Shown here one piece after another: positions 18,901-27,860 of a DNA stretch of 64,000 nt (the stretch's first letter is position 1; the number at the start of each line of letters is the position of its first letter). Location of the stretch: positions 372,001 to 436,000 of the forward strand of contig NZ_FTNM01000001.1 of assembly GCF_900156415.1 (NCBI RefSeq). Reading direction: 5' to 3'. The notes beneath the pieces were generated by a model that saw nothing but the letters and a program-made list of their open reading frames with translations, ran no database searches and was not told the origin of the DNA. The translations under genes were made by a program, and so were the position numbers. Source of the stretch: Pontibacter lucknowensis. GTDB taxonomy: Bacteria; Bacteroidota; Bacteroidia; Cytophagales; Hymenobacteraceae.

Positions 18901-21900
18901 AGTTTCCTATGTGCAAGAATACCATAAAGAGAACCTATTTCCTTTACCTGTTCAGTTGCTTTCAGTAGCAACGCCCATCACGCACGTTAAGGAAGACCAC
19001 CTGATGCGAAAACTCGTTGACCTGTGTGACTATGAGGACACAGTTCAGCTGGCTGCTTTGCTTAACCTCTGTATTAACGGCAATAGTGATATTAAGACAT
19101 ACCTGCTTCAACATCTCCCCAAACTGTCTATTTCCCTAGATAAAAGGATTGATGTTACTTCCGCAGCGTTTCTGCTTGTAAAGCTTGTCCTTACATTAAC
19201 AGAGGAGGAGCAGAAAAAAGAATGGTTGAAGAAGATCCTTGTGGTAGAACATGAAGGACAGGCCTATGACTTAGCTTCCCTCCACTTGACAGGAAATGAC
19301 GAGGTGCTCTTCGAGCTGGAGAGCAAAGCGTTCAAGCTATCCCTTTCTTCTATTTTAATCAACGAAGACGCCAAATCTACACGCGCCATTAGCTTGCTTT
19401 CGGAAGAGTTGGCTGCTTTGGAGGTGGCTGAGAAGACTGCCTTGGATCGCTACTTCGGTTTAATGGGGCCAGTTGATAAAGATTATATTTTCACTACCCT
19501 GCACGTCTCCCTTGAAAACGGCCTCCTAAAAAATGCCTCACAACTAAGCTTCCTGCTGCTATACGCCAAGTGCTATCCAGCAAAACTAGCGTTGAGCTTC
19601 TACAAGGTGGAGACAAAGGCGGGGATAGTTTCCTTGGACAACATTGCATTATACGCTCCCGACAAGCCTCTCCCCTTCCTACCTAGTTCGGTAGCTTTAC
19701 TGGATGCGTATGCTGGGGTGAGTTCTCTGTTAAAGCTGGAGGTGGACAAGCCTTTCCGCCTCGGCAGCGTACAAGTATTGGCTTCACCCTACCTGTCTGG
19801 TTCTGATTTTCATATCACTGGCATTGCCACTCTTGATTCGCTGCATGCGCAAGAACAGCTCTTCTTGTACCTGTATAAGCTCTGGAGACAACAAGACGAG
19901 TCCGCACATAACATCTACCTAACACAAAACAAGGTATGGGAAGAATTGATAGGCTTCAACCCTCTTCTTTCTGTTTTCGCCAAAGCTCATGTGCACCCTT
20001 CTGAAACCTTGCCTGCTCATGTACTTGCTTGGTTAGAAGTACAGGAGACCTCTGGAGGAAGAGACTTCTTGAAGGCCTTAGGCGTGTCTTTTGCGGGTGC
20101 TGACATTTTCAAAATACGTAAGTACCTAACAGGGGATACACCTGAGGAGCCAGCTAACCCTCATATCTCCCACGGCCAACTTATTCTTAATTCGCTTCAG
20201 CTCCTAGAGAGCAGTGGGACTGAATTAGCCTTTGGCGATCGAAGAGCTACCTTTCTAAAAAGCTTGTTTGGGAAACTACAAACCATTGACATGGCGCAAC
20301 CTCTTCCGCTACCGGTTATTTCACCCCAAACAGCCAACACTTTTTCTATCAAAACGGTGAATAGTGCGTTTGCTTTAGAGGAAGCAAAGCTTCATAAGAT
20401 AAGCGACATTCAATATCCATTACAGCAGTTGCCTATTGTCGCTGATGCTCCCATAGTGCCTCTTACCTTACTAGATGCTTCTTTTGCACTAAAGGTTGCT
20501 CAAAAGCACCATGCATTAGCTATCGATTTCGATAAAATTGATGAACAGACTGTGGCAGCGAGTACTGCTGAGTGGGAAAGAACTTTCTATACGCAGTGGA
20601 AAGAAAATTACCCTGGTCACGAAATTAGGGTATGTATAGGCGGTATTCCGAGGATCATGCAAGTAAATGGGCGAACCTGTCATCATTATGTGTCTGGTGA
20701 TGTGGCGACCATCGTTGATAGCGGCATTATTTTAATTAATAGCGAATTGAATGACAAAGCTGTTATTAGGCTGATCGAACAACAACAGTATTTTGCACCC
20801 GATGCTCTCACAGCTTTGAAGCTGCTTTTTGAGCAATATGAGCATAATATACACAGCTACATCACGCAAATTCAATCAGATCCTAATCTTAAGGAAGAAT
20901 GGAAAAAACTGCAGGAGAAAGCCAAAGAGGAAGCGAAAAAGAAACAGCTTGCTGAGGAGTTTGGCAAAGCTGAAAAGTACTCCATGGCCTGGTTTATGAA
21001 CCTGCTTGACTTAATGGTTATGGCAGGGGGATCAGGAAACTCAAATGATCATGAAGGTAGAATTGTATTCAGTAAACTGGAGCCGACTTCTGCTGGGTTG
21101 AAAGTAATAAGCCTAAAAAGTCCATCAACAGCTATATCTCCTAATATTGAACTCTTTACGGACTTCAAAGCAACAATTACCTACCTAGATGAATCCCATA
21201 TCCAGAGAAGTAAAAAAATTTCTATCAAGGGTGTTAGTCGCAAGGGTCAAAGTGTGTTGGCTTTACCTACTAGCGAACATGAGCTTGATGGTATTCAGCC
21301 AGCAAAGGTAATCAAGGTAGAAATGTCCTTTCAGAAGGTCATCGATTTACTGAACAGACTTACAAGAGCATTTAGAGAATTAGGATTTGAGAATAACTAC
21401 AGCCTAAAGAAGGAGTTATCAGAAAATATCAATTTCATTTTTGGCCCTCCTGGAACGGGTAAAACCACAACTATTTCAAATCTTATACTTAATAAAATTC
21501 GGGGTGATGAGCCAAAACGAATTCTTGTTTTAACACCTACCAATAAGGCTGCAGACGTTATTGTAAACCGCTTAAGAGAACAATCTGCTGAGGATGATTA
21601 TGTTTATAGTTGGCTAGCCCGATTTGGATTTACCACAAATACTGAATTGCTCGAAAGCGGCTTCGTATACGATGGCAACACATTCAACTATGGCTCATTT
21701 ACTCGATGTGTAGTAGTTACCACCATTCAGAGATTCCCCTACGAGAAAGTAATCACAGGTACTAATGAGTTGGGAGATGAATGGACAAAATTGAGCGATC
21801 TTCCGTGGGACACCATAATTTTCGATGAAGCATCTATGATCATGCTTCCTGCTATTGTCTATCCTATGTTTAAACGGAAGTATAAGTATGATAATCAAGA

Positions 21901-22930
21901 AGCCCTGACTGAGTTTATAGTAGGTGGTGACCCTCTTCAGCTTCCTCCAATTTTTGATATTGCAGATGAGGAACTACCGGAAGAGCAGAAAGATGTCAAA
22001 GAAGAGAACATCTATACCATGGTTGGCTTAAAATCTTTCTCTGAAGATGATCAGAAGTTGATTCCTTTATATGGAGAGAACAATCAGATAAAGAACTTGT
22101 CTACACAATACAGAAGTATTGAGCCTATCGGTACACTCTTCAGCAAATTCAAGTACGGAGGTCTACTATCCCATGGCCGAGCCGAAGGGTTGGGAGGCAG
22201 CCCAATTCCGAGACCACTTCCTAAATACTTTCAGGACCTTGGTTTTAAACCTATAACAATTATTAGGTATCCTGTTAATACCTTCGATTCGCTTTATAAC
22301 CCGCAAAAGCTTAACAATAGTCCGCTACAGCTATATTCTGCCTTCCTTGTTAACGAACTAATTAAGAGATTTAAGGCGGAAGCTAGGGATTCGGAACAGT
22401 GGGACCTTGGGGTTATCTGTCCTTACAGATCACAAGCTTCTCTTATTAATAAGATGGTAGAAAACCATACAGTACCTAATAACAACGTTTCTATCATAAC
22501 TGATACAGTACATGGTTTCCAAGGCGATCAGAGTGATTTAGTGTTTGCTGTATTCAATCCAAGCTCTTCGAGAAGCCAGTATAGCTATTTCCTAAAGAAA
22601 GACTATATCTTGAATGTGGCTGTGAGCCGTGCAAAAGACTACTTAATATTATTACTACCTGATGAAAAAACGGAAGGAATTGAGCGTTTAAGCCTTATTC
22701 ACCAAAACTATTCTGGCAGTATTCTGAACATTATCAAGTCTCTGCCAAGTGAAAGCATTGCAACCCTAAATGCTGGTGATTTAGAAGCAAAACTGATGAA
22801 CGAGCAAGATTACTTCATTAAGAACAGCTTTACCAATGTACACGAATCTGTTAATATCTATGGGAGCCCTGTAATGGACTACATGGTGAGGCTAAGCGGC
22901 AACGCGATTGATGTTCATTATAAGAACTAA
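15989..22930 (+). CDS. Giant GHKL-ATPase / SF1 helicase fusion, 2313 aa
   Basis: Three regions are visible. Residues about 50-250 hold a GHKL (Hsp90/sacsin-type) ATPase: N-box EFMQNAVDAGSS (~78-90), NNGEAF (~110) and GKFGIGFK (~140). A central ~1500 residues has no motif I know. Residues about 1800-2260 form a UPF1/Dna2-like superfamily 1 helicase. Its motifs are GPPGTGKTTT (~1816), FDEASMI (~1944), GGDPLQLPP (~1978), TQYRSIEPIG, HGFQGDQSDLVF (~2177) and NVAVSRAKD (~2208). A lysine/glutamate-rich coiled coil lies near 1640-1665. Both ATPases look intact. It converges on the BREX operon with a shared terminator. It probably belongs to a nucleic-acid-directed defence function, which is inference from architecture and context. 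Confidence 0.85.
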   Translation: MNIKNIRQFRSFLKTDIRELTLDNRDEHFAGVRTEVDGRSQYGFFDFYHGYKEGANGKGIRGFLEGFLDMAKDGQAVYEFMQNAVDAGSSKFSLFWGKDEVDGQDYLLVANNGEAFTMEAVLSILNVGVSTKSEDNYTIGKFGIGFKLAHRLVGKENGLDELIDHNYGPILFSWKNGEVMSLPSLAVTPEITPVTQAYKIYSENGNKKAVVETDEPWLFKILVTNFPCQPENAVQPEIIRDTKYIEHQNVFSKSELQTMGRWVEKYKAFLQDDFQEGSLFFIRLGKGKQSSLEEENLEEGVRFSLAILNRIAQLSLGHPGLEEVNLNTSPIKPVDLQFESFVLEKGSEDFRKVRFGKTHDLTESEVDKENADSNIEILFGYTDHTLSRRVFTNAPNLYLFFPLSEEKHRLRFILHSNAFYKSSSRTYLQKGNLGEEGINERLFQVFAKCLKEKMLEWASAKDIESNSKFLEVYANLLLSNESDNPERVWINKPLWEPILAFLQGHIPLKSTWGNGVRLSHMAQSVKIKATALSIEQEDWLIQTIDWFHWDRKGNDELKTEAILKLGIEEYTIIDLLHVPGIYERINRWLDGNAANCELLLQEVETCLLLNPQTDDTFLENFSALQVWQFEDGYFTINQLAESGVYRERIFLSDKTDALKPFLEKAGFKLPTKSLSHYKLMFNFIQLKLQAKIKYIRNYAILVEVLSARFVHSTFTPAEKHEILKLLASNLRDSKEDRIEKLRELKLYANRLGEVVALKNLLKEAGWEWLSGWCVREEEYASELDEYITVSRDKLYEDIILCHWEAIMTQAVAAKGNYTIIFSDVKDLFQDTPKAATLSSRSILRLGHQFLKAEETTFYYSKTLLSFLEGEYKSLETVADKLGFGPIPSFELLPYYQESPFKLEEKNLDVTTPAEGVFVTADEAKALIKLCAAEDILLLNKNLLTTVPTGQELLLRDRPESCFQIATHDGSLVSYVQEYHKENLFPLPVQLLSVATPITHVKEDHLMRKLVDLCDYEDTVQLAALLNLCINGNSDIKTYLLQHLPKLSISLDKRIDVTSAAFLLVKLVLTLTEEEQKKEWLKKILVVEHEGQAYDLASLHLTGNDEVLFELESKAFKLSLSSILINEDAKSTRAISLLSEELAALEVAEKTALDRYFGLMGPVDKDYIFTTLHVSLENGLLKNASQLSFLLLYAKCYPAKLALSFYKVETKAGIVSLDNIALYAPDKPLPFLPSSVALLDAYAGVSSLLKLEVDKPFRLGSVQVLASPYLSGSDFHITGIATLDSLHAQEQLFLYLYKLWRQQDESAHNIYLTQNKVWEELIGFNPLLSVFAKAHVHPSETLPAHVLAWLEVQETSGGRDFLKALGVSFAGADIFKIRKYLTGDTPEEPANPHISHGQLILNSLQLLESSGTELAFGDRRATFLKSLFGKLQTIDMAQPLPLPVISPQTANTFSIKTVNSAFALEEAKLHKISDIQYPLQQLPIVADAPIVPLTLLDASFALKVAQKHHALAIDFDKIDEQTVAASTAEWERTFYTQWKENYPGHEIRVCIGGIPRIMQVNGRTCHHYVSGDVATIVDSGIILINSELNDKAVIRLIEQQQYFAPDALTALKLLFEQYEHNIHSYITQIQSDPNLKEEWKKLQEKAKEEAKKKQLAEEFGKAEKYSMAWFMNLLDLMVMAGGSGNSNDHEGRIVFSKLEPTSAGLKVISLKSPSTAISPNIELFTDFKATITYLDESHIQRSKKISIKGVSRKGQSVLALPTSEHELDGIQPAKVIKVEMSFQKVIDLLNRLTRAFRELGFENNYSLKKELSENINFIFGPPGTGKTTTISNLILNKIRGDEPKRILVLTPTNKAADVIVNRLREQSAEDDYVYSWLARFGFTTNTELLESGFVYDGNTFNYGSFTRCVVVTTIQRFPYEKVITGTNELGDEWTKLSDLPWDTIIFDEASMIMLPAIVYPMFKRKYKYDNQEALTEFIVGGDPLQLPPIFDIADEELPEEQKDVKEENIYTMVGLKSFSEDDQKLIPLYGENNQIKNLSTQYRSIEPIGTLFSKFKYGGLLSHGRAEGLGGSPIPRPLPKYFQDLGFKPITIIRYPVNTFDSLYNPQKLNNSPLQLYSAFLVNELIKRFKAEARDSEQWDLGVICPYRSQASLINKMVENHTVPNNNVSIITDTVHGFQGDQSDLVFAVFNPSSSRSQYSYFLKKDYILNVAVSRAKDYLILLLPDEKTEGIERLSLIHQNYSGSILNIIKSLPSESIATLNAGDLEAKLMNEQDYFIKNSFTNVHESVNIYGSPVMDYMVRLSGNAIDVHYKN

Positions 22931-22956
22931 AGCACCTATTACCGCTTAAATAGGAA

Positions 22957-22991
22957 AACGCCTTTAGCTATATGTTAAAGGCGTTTTTTTT
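22957..22991. terminator. Bidirectional terminator between the giant gene and brxA
   Basis: AACGCCTTTA and TAAAGGCGTT pair around a 9-base loop, followed by a run of T; flanked by A on the other side, so it works for both convergent units. Confidence 0.88.
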
Positions 22992-23008
22992 ATTGTTCAT
23001 AGGAAGGC

Positions 23009-23629
23009 TTATACCTCAACAAACCTAAAATAAGGATCCATCAACTGATAATCTTGAAGTTCATCTATTGATAAACTCTCTTTAAAAGACTCAATGTATA
23101 GCTGCTTGGATACTGGGAAAGTATAAGGCACGGGATCTAAGAACTCATATACCCCTAACTTTTTACGCTTGAAAAGACCTGCATCTAGGTACATAGGCAC
23201 TATACTGTATATAGCGTTATCGGTAGCTCTGTTACTGCCGTAGATACTCGCTATACTTTTCCTGATGGACTCCGTGCTTATGACGTCTTGCGCCAGGAAG
23301 TATTTCCCAAAAGTGCGCAGCACATCATATGAGAAAGGGAAAGCAGTATTGAGAAGTGCAATTATAATAAGATTCCGGTCGCTCTTCTTACTCAGAGCAA
23401 CCTGCAGTTCATCCCGGTTAGCAAGCAACCAATTGTTTAATGGATTACGCGTTATAATTTTATCTACAATTCTGGCAGCCTTCCTAAGCCTGTTCTCACC
23501 AGTGAACTCTAATCTTAGTTGCTCAATGATATAGTTACTTGTGTAGTTGCCGCTTAAATAAGTTTTTAAGGCAACTTCAAGTATGTGTAAAGGAATCCGT
23601 TGGTTTATATCTATCGTCTTCTTATCCAT
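23009..23629 (-). CDS. brxA: BrxA-like BREX protein
   Basis: 206 residues, last gene of the operon; it overlaps pglZ by 8 bases. The layout ILEVALKTYLSGNYTSNYI, RLRKAARIVDKIITRNPL and VLRTFGKYFLAQDVISTESI resembles BrxA/DUF1819 proteins, which are small helical DNA-binding proteins of BREX types 1 and 3. In type 3 systems brxA follows pglZ, exactly as here. Identification rests on position and general similarity, so the symbol is moderately certain. Unrelated to the bacilliredoxin gene at 60328, which shares the name BrxA. Confidence 0.7.
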   Translation of the reverse strand: MDKKTIDINQRIPLHILEVALKTYLSGNYTSNYIIEQLRLEFTGENRLRKAARIVDKIITRNPLNNWLLANRDELQVALSKKSDRNLIIIALLNTAFPFSYDVLRTFGKYFLAQDVISTESIRKSIASIYGSNRATDNAIYSIVPMYLDAGLFKRKKLGVYEFLDPVPYTFPVSKQLYIESFKESLSIDELQDYQLMDPYFRFVEV

Positions 23630-25085
23630 GGGTAATCTTTACGAAGGGGATCAGCACTTCCAGGATATGGCTGCCCCCGTGCGTAACAAGGCTTTCTTCG
23701 TTCGAAAAGCTTAATGTGTCTTTAAAATAAATGCCCTTACCATCGTAGGCAACGGAAGGTGCAATATCGGCATTTAGTTTAATAAAATCTTCTGCCAGCC
23801 ATTGGTCAGAGTACCCTAAATGACGGGCGCTGCGGCTACCGGTTTTAGTAGTGCCTAATTTTTCTCTGTCTTTTAGAGAGCGCCAGCCTTGTGCCTGTAT
23901 GTTGCCGTGGTCAGTGGTCAGGAAGAGGATGAACCCAAGCTCTAGCAACGTATTGATAGCATTACTGATTTTCTCTTTTGCAAGCCAGTTCTCTGTCAGG
24001 CTTTTCAGATCAACATAGTCGGAAGAGCTGTGCATTTTGTCATCCAGCTCCTTAAACACAAGTGCATACTTTGTTACCTTATCCAAGTCAATTGGCTCTA
24101 CTGTATCATGACTATACCTGATAGAAGTCGGGCTAATTCCTTTTCTCTTCCAGAAGCTATGCCACAGATTTTCTTCATTCTTTGGTTTCTGCTCGTAGCT
24201 AGAAGTTGGAGCATCGCCTCGAAAGATAGCTTGTCTTGACAATTGGGTTATGGAGGGTATCCAGGAGTAAGTAACTCCCTCCTCCAACTTCAGACCATCT
24301 TCAAGGCTGTCGCGTAGCAACTGGTATTGCCAATAGGCCATACCATCGACCACAATGAGCGCAATTTTGTCTTTAGTGTGTTTGAATGATAAGTGCGGCA
24401 GGATTCTGGAAACTACCTGGGGCCGTTTAATTGGGCTGGAATTGAGCGATGACTTAAAAGAAACTGAAAGCTCTTCCTGAAATGATGTGTTTGCTTGGTT
24501 CACAACTAGCCATACTTGCTCAGCTTGGGCTGTACCTACTGTCTGTACTAGCGCATCAGACAACAGCTCAATTACCTGATACCAATCTATAGGTATAGTG
24601 CCCAGCAAAACTTCGGCTTTTTGCTTAAAAGCACCTAGGTCAAATGAATTAGCCGTAGCCCTAAGGGTAGCCAAATGGTTTTCTGTTTCCTGCTTGCTTA
24701 AGTTTGTTAATGGCTTGTTAGCAAAGAGTAGATTCAGGTCTGAAAGGCTACAACCAGAAATGAAGTTAAAGTTATATTCCGGGAAATAATCTGCTAAATG
24801 AAACACCCTGTACTCGCCTTCAGAAGCAATGTCTTCAAGTATGGCTTCCAGGCTGCTGATAAGGTATACAGTCTTATCTGCTTGCTGGTCTGTAGCTTTG
24901 TAGCGTAGTTCGAAATCTATGCGCAGGTCAATCCCTTGCTTATCACACAGCCTAATGCTATAGGCTTTCAGCGCCTTTTGTACTTCAGGCATTCGTAGAA
25001 AGCCATCAGGGTTACGAACTAATATTAGTCGCTTAGGTGAGGCGAGAAACTCTTCCGCAATATGGTTTACAAAAGCATTAGCCAT
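23622..25085 (-). CDS. pglZ: PglZ, alkaline-phosphatase-fold BREX protein
   Basis: 487 residues. PglZ is the one component common to all BREX types. The metal-binding alkaline-phosphatase-superfamily signatures are visible: IALIVVDGMAYWQYQLL (~243) and ILFLTTDHGN (~390), with HSFWKRKGISPTSIRYSHDT between. N-terminally, RNPDGFLRMPEVQKAL and LRIDFELRYK match the PglZ N-domain. It overlaps brxHII by 8 bases upstream and brxA by 8 downstream, so translation is likely coupled. Somewhat short for a PglZ but with no sign of truncation. Confidence 0.9.
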   Translation of the reverse strand: MANAFVNHIAEEFLASPKRLILVRNPDGFLRMPEVQKALKAYSIRLCDKQGIDLRIDFELRYKATDQQADKTVYLISSLEAILEDIASEGEYRVFHLADYFPEYNFNFISGCSLSDLNLLFANKPLTNLSKQETENHLATLRATANSFDLGAFKQKAEVLLGTIPIDWYQVIELLSDALVQTVGTAQAEQVWLVVNQANTSFQEELSVSFKSSLNSSPIKRPQVVSRILPHLSFKHTKDKIALIVVDGMAYWQYQLLRDSLEDGLKLEEGVTYSWIPSITQLSRQAIFRGDAPTSSYEQKPKNEENLWHSFWKRKGISPTSIRYSHDTVEPIDLDKVTKYALVFKELDDKMHSSSDYVDLKSLTENWLAKEKISNAINTLLELGFILFLTTDHGNIQAQGWRSLKDREKLGTTKTGSRSARHLGYSDQWLAEDFIKLNADIAPSVAYDGKGIYFKDTLSFSNEESLVTHGGSHILEVLIPFVKITHG

Positions 25086-27858
25086 CTATCCGGACACTTA
25101 AAAGGTGCTTCACGCCAGGTATAACCTTCTTGCTCGCTTTAAATTCTGCAAGCCACTTATCGTGCTCAGCCTGCAATCTTTTCAGCTTAGAGAAACGGAT
25201 GTTCTCTATACCTATTTTGTTGATCCGGGAGGCCTGAAATTCGAAAGACTTTACACGTTTGGTTCTACGGGCTTCCATCATGGCACTCATGTCAGCTTCC
25301 AGGTTTTGGAAGGCATTGAAATGGTAGCTCCTCAGAACCTCTTTTTCCTGGGTTATCAGCGATTCTATACCTTCAGCGCTGCAAACATCGACCAGATCCA
25401 GCTGATGGTTTCCAGAAAGTATTCTATTCCAAATGTCGTTGGCGTATGCAGCATACATCTTGCCATTATCGGCTACAAAATAGCTATGATAAATCACTTT
25501 ACGTTCGGCACTATTTTGAGCAGAAATCTGCCATATACTCCAGATACCAGGTGTTTCATCGTTATTGCGCGACCTCAGCACAGGTATACCATGGGTATAG
25601 TTATACTCATTTATGTCGCTGAGAATACGTCTGATGGTATCGTGCTGTAAGGTAAGGTGCTCTACGCCTGGTTCGCTCAGGGCTAGTTCCTGCTCAAAAG
25701 TCACACGCTGCTTAAGCCCATTAAGCTGTATATCATAGATACCTGCCAGGTTTCGCTCGACTTTACCGTTGTGGATGGCGCAATACTGTACCAACAAGTC
25801 TTCCAGCCAAACAGGTAGTGGGCTGTGCTTTACATCTGCGGCTTTCTTATACTCTATTTCGCTTTCCTGTACTTTGGGCAGTATACCTTCTGTGCTTTGG
25901 TAGTCTCTTAGCTTGCCCTTAATTTCATTAAGCCACTTATCACCAGCAAACTCAAACTTGGTTGGGTCAAGCAGGCTTTGTAAATATAGCTTGTTTACCT
26001 TTTTCAGGTCTATGGCAGAATCCAGCACGTCGGATGTTTTGTCTATACCTAACTGCTCTATGATGTTAGTAAGCTTCTCCTCTATGACTTCGTACACCCG
26101 CTGGTCTACGCTATTATCGGTGAGCATATTGTAGGCTTTCACCTTATGCTTTTGTCCGATACGGTCTACCCTGCCTATTCGCTGCTCTATCATCATAGGG
26201 TTCCAGGGCAGGTCGTAGTTGAAGATGATGTGGCAGAACTGCATATTGAGTGATTCGCCGGCAGCATCAGTGGCAATCAGTATCTGGGCCTGGTTGCGGA
26301 ACTTGCCTAAAGCTGCTTTTCGCTCATCCAGCTCCTGACTACCATTAATGATAGCACACCTATACCCTCTTTCCTCCAGCAACTCTTTTAGCATCTTTTG
26401 GGTGGTGCGGAATTCAGTAAAGATGATTGTCTTCAGATCAGGATTGCTATACTCTTGCTGGAGCACTTTATACTTGCTGATGAAGGCTTCCGCTTTAGCA
26501 TCTGTTTCCACCCTCAGGCACTCTTGCGCTTGCGCTATCAGTTGCTGTAATAAACTATCCTCATCTACTAATGCCCCAGCGCTGTTCGCATACACTCCTT
26601 CCAGATCAAAGGTATCTAACGGCTCATCAGCTGTTGCATCTGATTCGGATTGGTAATCTTCCAGCTCATCGTCTTCAGCATTTCGCAGCCTTTCCAGCCT
26701 TCCTTGCATAGCCGATAAAATGGCTGCCGTAGAGCTACTAACCAGCCGCTGAAACAGGATCATGATAAGACCTGTTGCCTGGTTATTGGTGCGTCTGGCT
26801 GTGTTAAAGCCTTTGATCACATAATCGGTAACGGCATTGTAAAGAGCTTTCTGCCTTCTGTGCCGTTCATCGTCCAGGTATACATCAAAGCGTTCGGTTT
26901 CCCTTTCGTTAAAGAGCTTGTTGCCTTCGTAGTCTACTGCCAACCTCTTCTCTGTTCTAATCACGTATGGCTCCAGTTCTGCTATTTCAGGCAGCTCTTC
27001 GCTTGCAAAAGCATCTGAGTCGAGCAGCTGTAGTATTCGTCTGAAGTGGTCTGACTTGCCCCGGTGTGGTGTTGCGGAAAGTAGAAGCGCATTAGGTACG
27101 GTATTGCAAAGCGCCTGGGCCAGCAAATAGCGGGAAACAAGCTGATTGGCTCCTCCCATCTTGTGTACCTCGTCTATTACCACCAGGTCGAAATTAGCAT
27201 TCAGCACCGCTTCCATGCGGTACTTATTGTACTCGTCTATCCGCTCTTGTGGCCAGCCTTGTCTTCGTTCAAGCGGCTTTAGGGCATCGGTAGACACGAT
27301 GATCTGGTTGTGTTGCTCCCAGAAGTTAAATTCCTGATCGGCGTTGATGTTGGAAAAGGTGCGGGCAAGGGATGTAATCAGCTCCGAATCGTAGATGTGG
27401 AACACTTCATTGAAGTGCTCTTTTAGCTCACTTTGCCACTGCAGCATGGCCGACTTAGGCACGATGACCAGAATGCGCTTAATATCGCCTCGCAGCTTAA
27501 GCTCTTTTAGGATAAGACCTGCCTCAATGGTCTTGCCCATACCTACCTCATCGGCTAACAAAAAGCGGTTTTGGGTAGACTGCATTACCTTCTCCAGCAC
27601 CAGTATCTGGTGTGGCAATGGGATAAGACTGCTTTCGTAGGGGGCCAGTATGTTCTTCTTGGCTACCTCGTCTTTTATCTTAGCTGCAATGGCTATGAAA
27701 CGAAGGTGTGCTAAAGAAAAATTGGAAGAGCTGTGTTCCAGCTCTTCCAATGCTACTTGTTTAAAATCGTTATTTTCCAGTATTCGTATCCAGGCAACCT
27801 GTTCGCCAAAAACCTCTTTGGTGCCGAGTACTTCAACAGCTTTTCCTTTATAAAGCAT
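25078..27858 (-). CDS. brxHII: BrxHII-type SNF2 helicase
   Basis: 926 residues, SF2/SNF2 (RapA-like) DNA translocase. The DEXQc lobe shows LPHQILVLEKV, LADEVGMGKTIEAGLIL (~100), VVIDEVHKMG (~227) and LLLSATPHRGKSDHF. The helicase C lobe shows TIIFTEFRTTQKML, IATDAAGESLN and EQRIGRVDRIGQ (~559). This helicase type follows the methylase and precedes pglZ in BREX type 3 and is related to DISARM DrmD. The gap to pglXI is 2 bases and it overlaps pglZ by 8. All helicase motifs look intact. Confidence 0.88.
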   Translation of the reverse strand: MLYKGKAVEVLGTKEVFGEQVAWIRILENNDFKQVALEELEHSSSNFSLAHLRFIAIAAKIKDEVAKKNILAPYESSLIPLPHQILVLEKVMQSTQNRFLLADEVGMGKTIEAGLILKELKLRGDIKRILVIVPKSAMLQWQSELKEHFNEVFHIYDSELITSLARTFSNINADQEFNFWEQHNQIIVSTDALKPLERRQGWPQERIDEYNKYRMEAVLNANFDLVVIDEVHKMGGANQLVSRYLLAQALCNTVPNALLLSATPHRGKSDHFRRILQLLDSDAFASEELPEIAELEPYVIRTEKRLAVDYEGNKLFNERETERFDVYLDDERHRRQKALYNAVTDYVIKGFNTARRTNNQATGLIMILFQRLVSSSTAAILSAMQGRLERLRNAEDDELEDYQSESDATADEPLDTFDLEGVYANSAGALVDEDSLLQQLIAQAQECLRVETDAKAEAFISKYKVLQQEYSNPDLKTIIFTEFRTTQKMLKELLEERGYRCAIINGSQELDERKAALGKFRNQAQILIATDAAGESLNMQFCHIIFNYDLPWNPMMIEQRIGRVDRIGQKHKVKAYNMLTDNSVDQRVYEVIEEKLTNIIEQLGIDKTSDVLDSAIDLKKVNKLYLQSLLDPTKFEFAGDKWLNEIKGKLRDYQSTEGILPKVQESEIEYKKAADVKHSPLPVWLEDLLVQYCAIHNGKVERNLAGIYDIQLNGLKQRVTFEQELALSEPGVEHLTLQHDTIRRILSDINEYNYTHGIPVLRSRNNDETPGIWSIWQISAQNSAERKVIYHSYFVADNGKMYAAYANDIWNRILSGNHQLDLVDVCSAEGIESLITQEKEVLRSYHFNAFQNLEADMSAMMEARRTKRVKSFEFQASRINKIGIENIRFSKLKRLQAEHDKWLAEFKASKKVIPGVKHLLSVRIDG

Positions 27859-27860
27859 AT

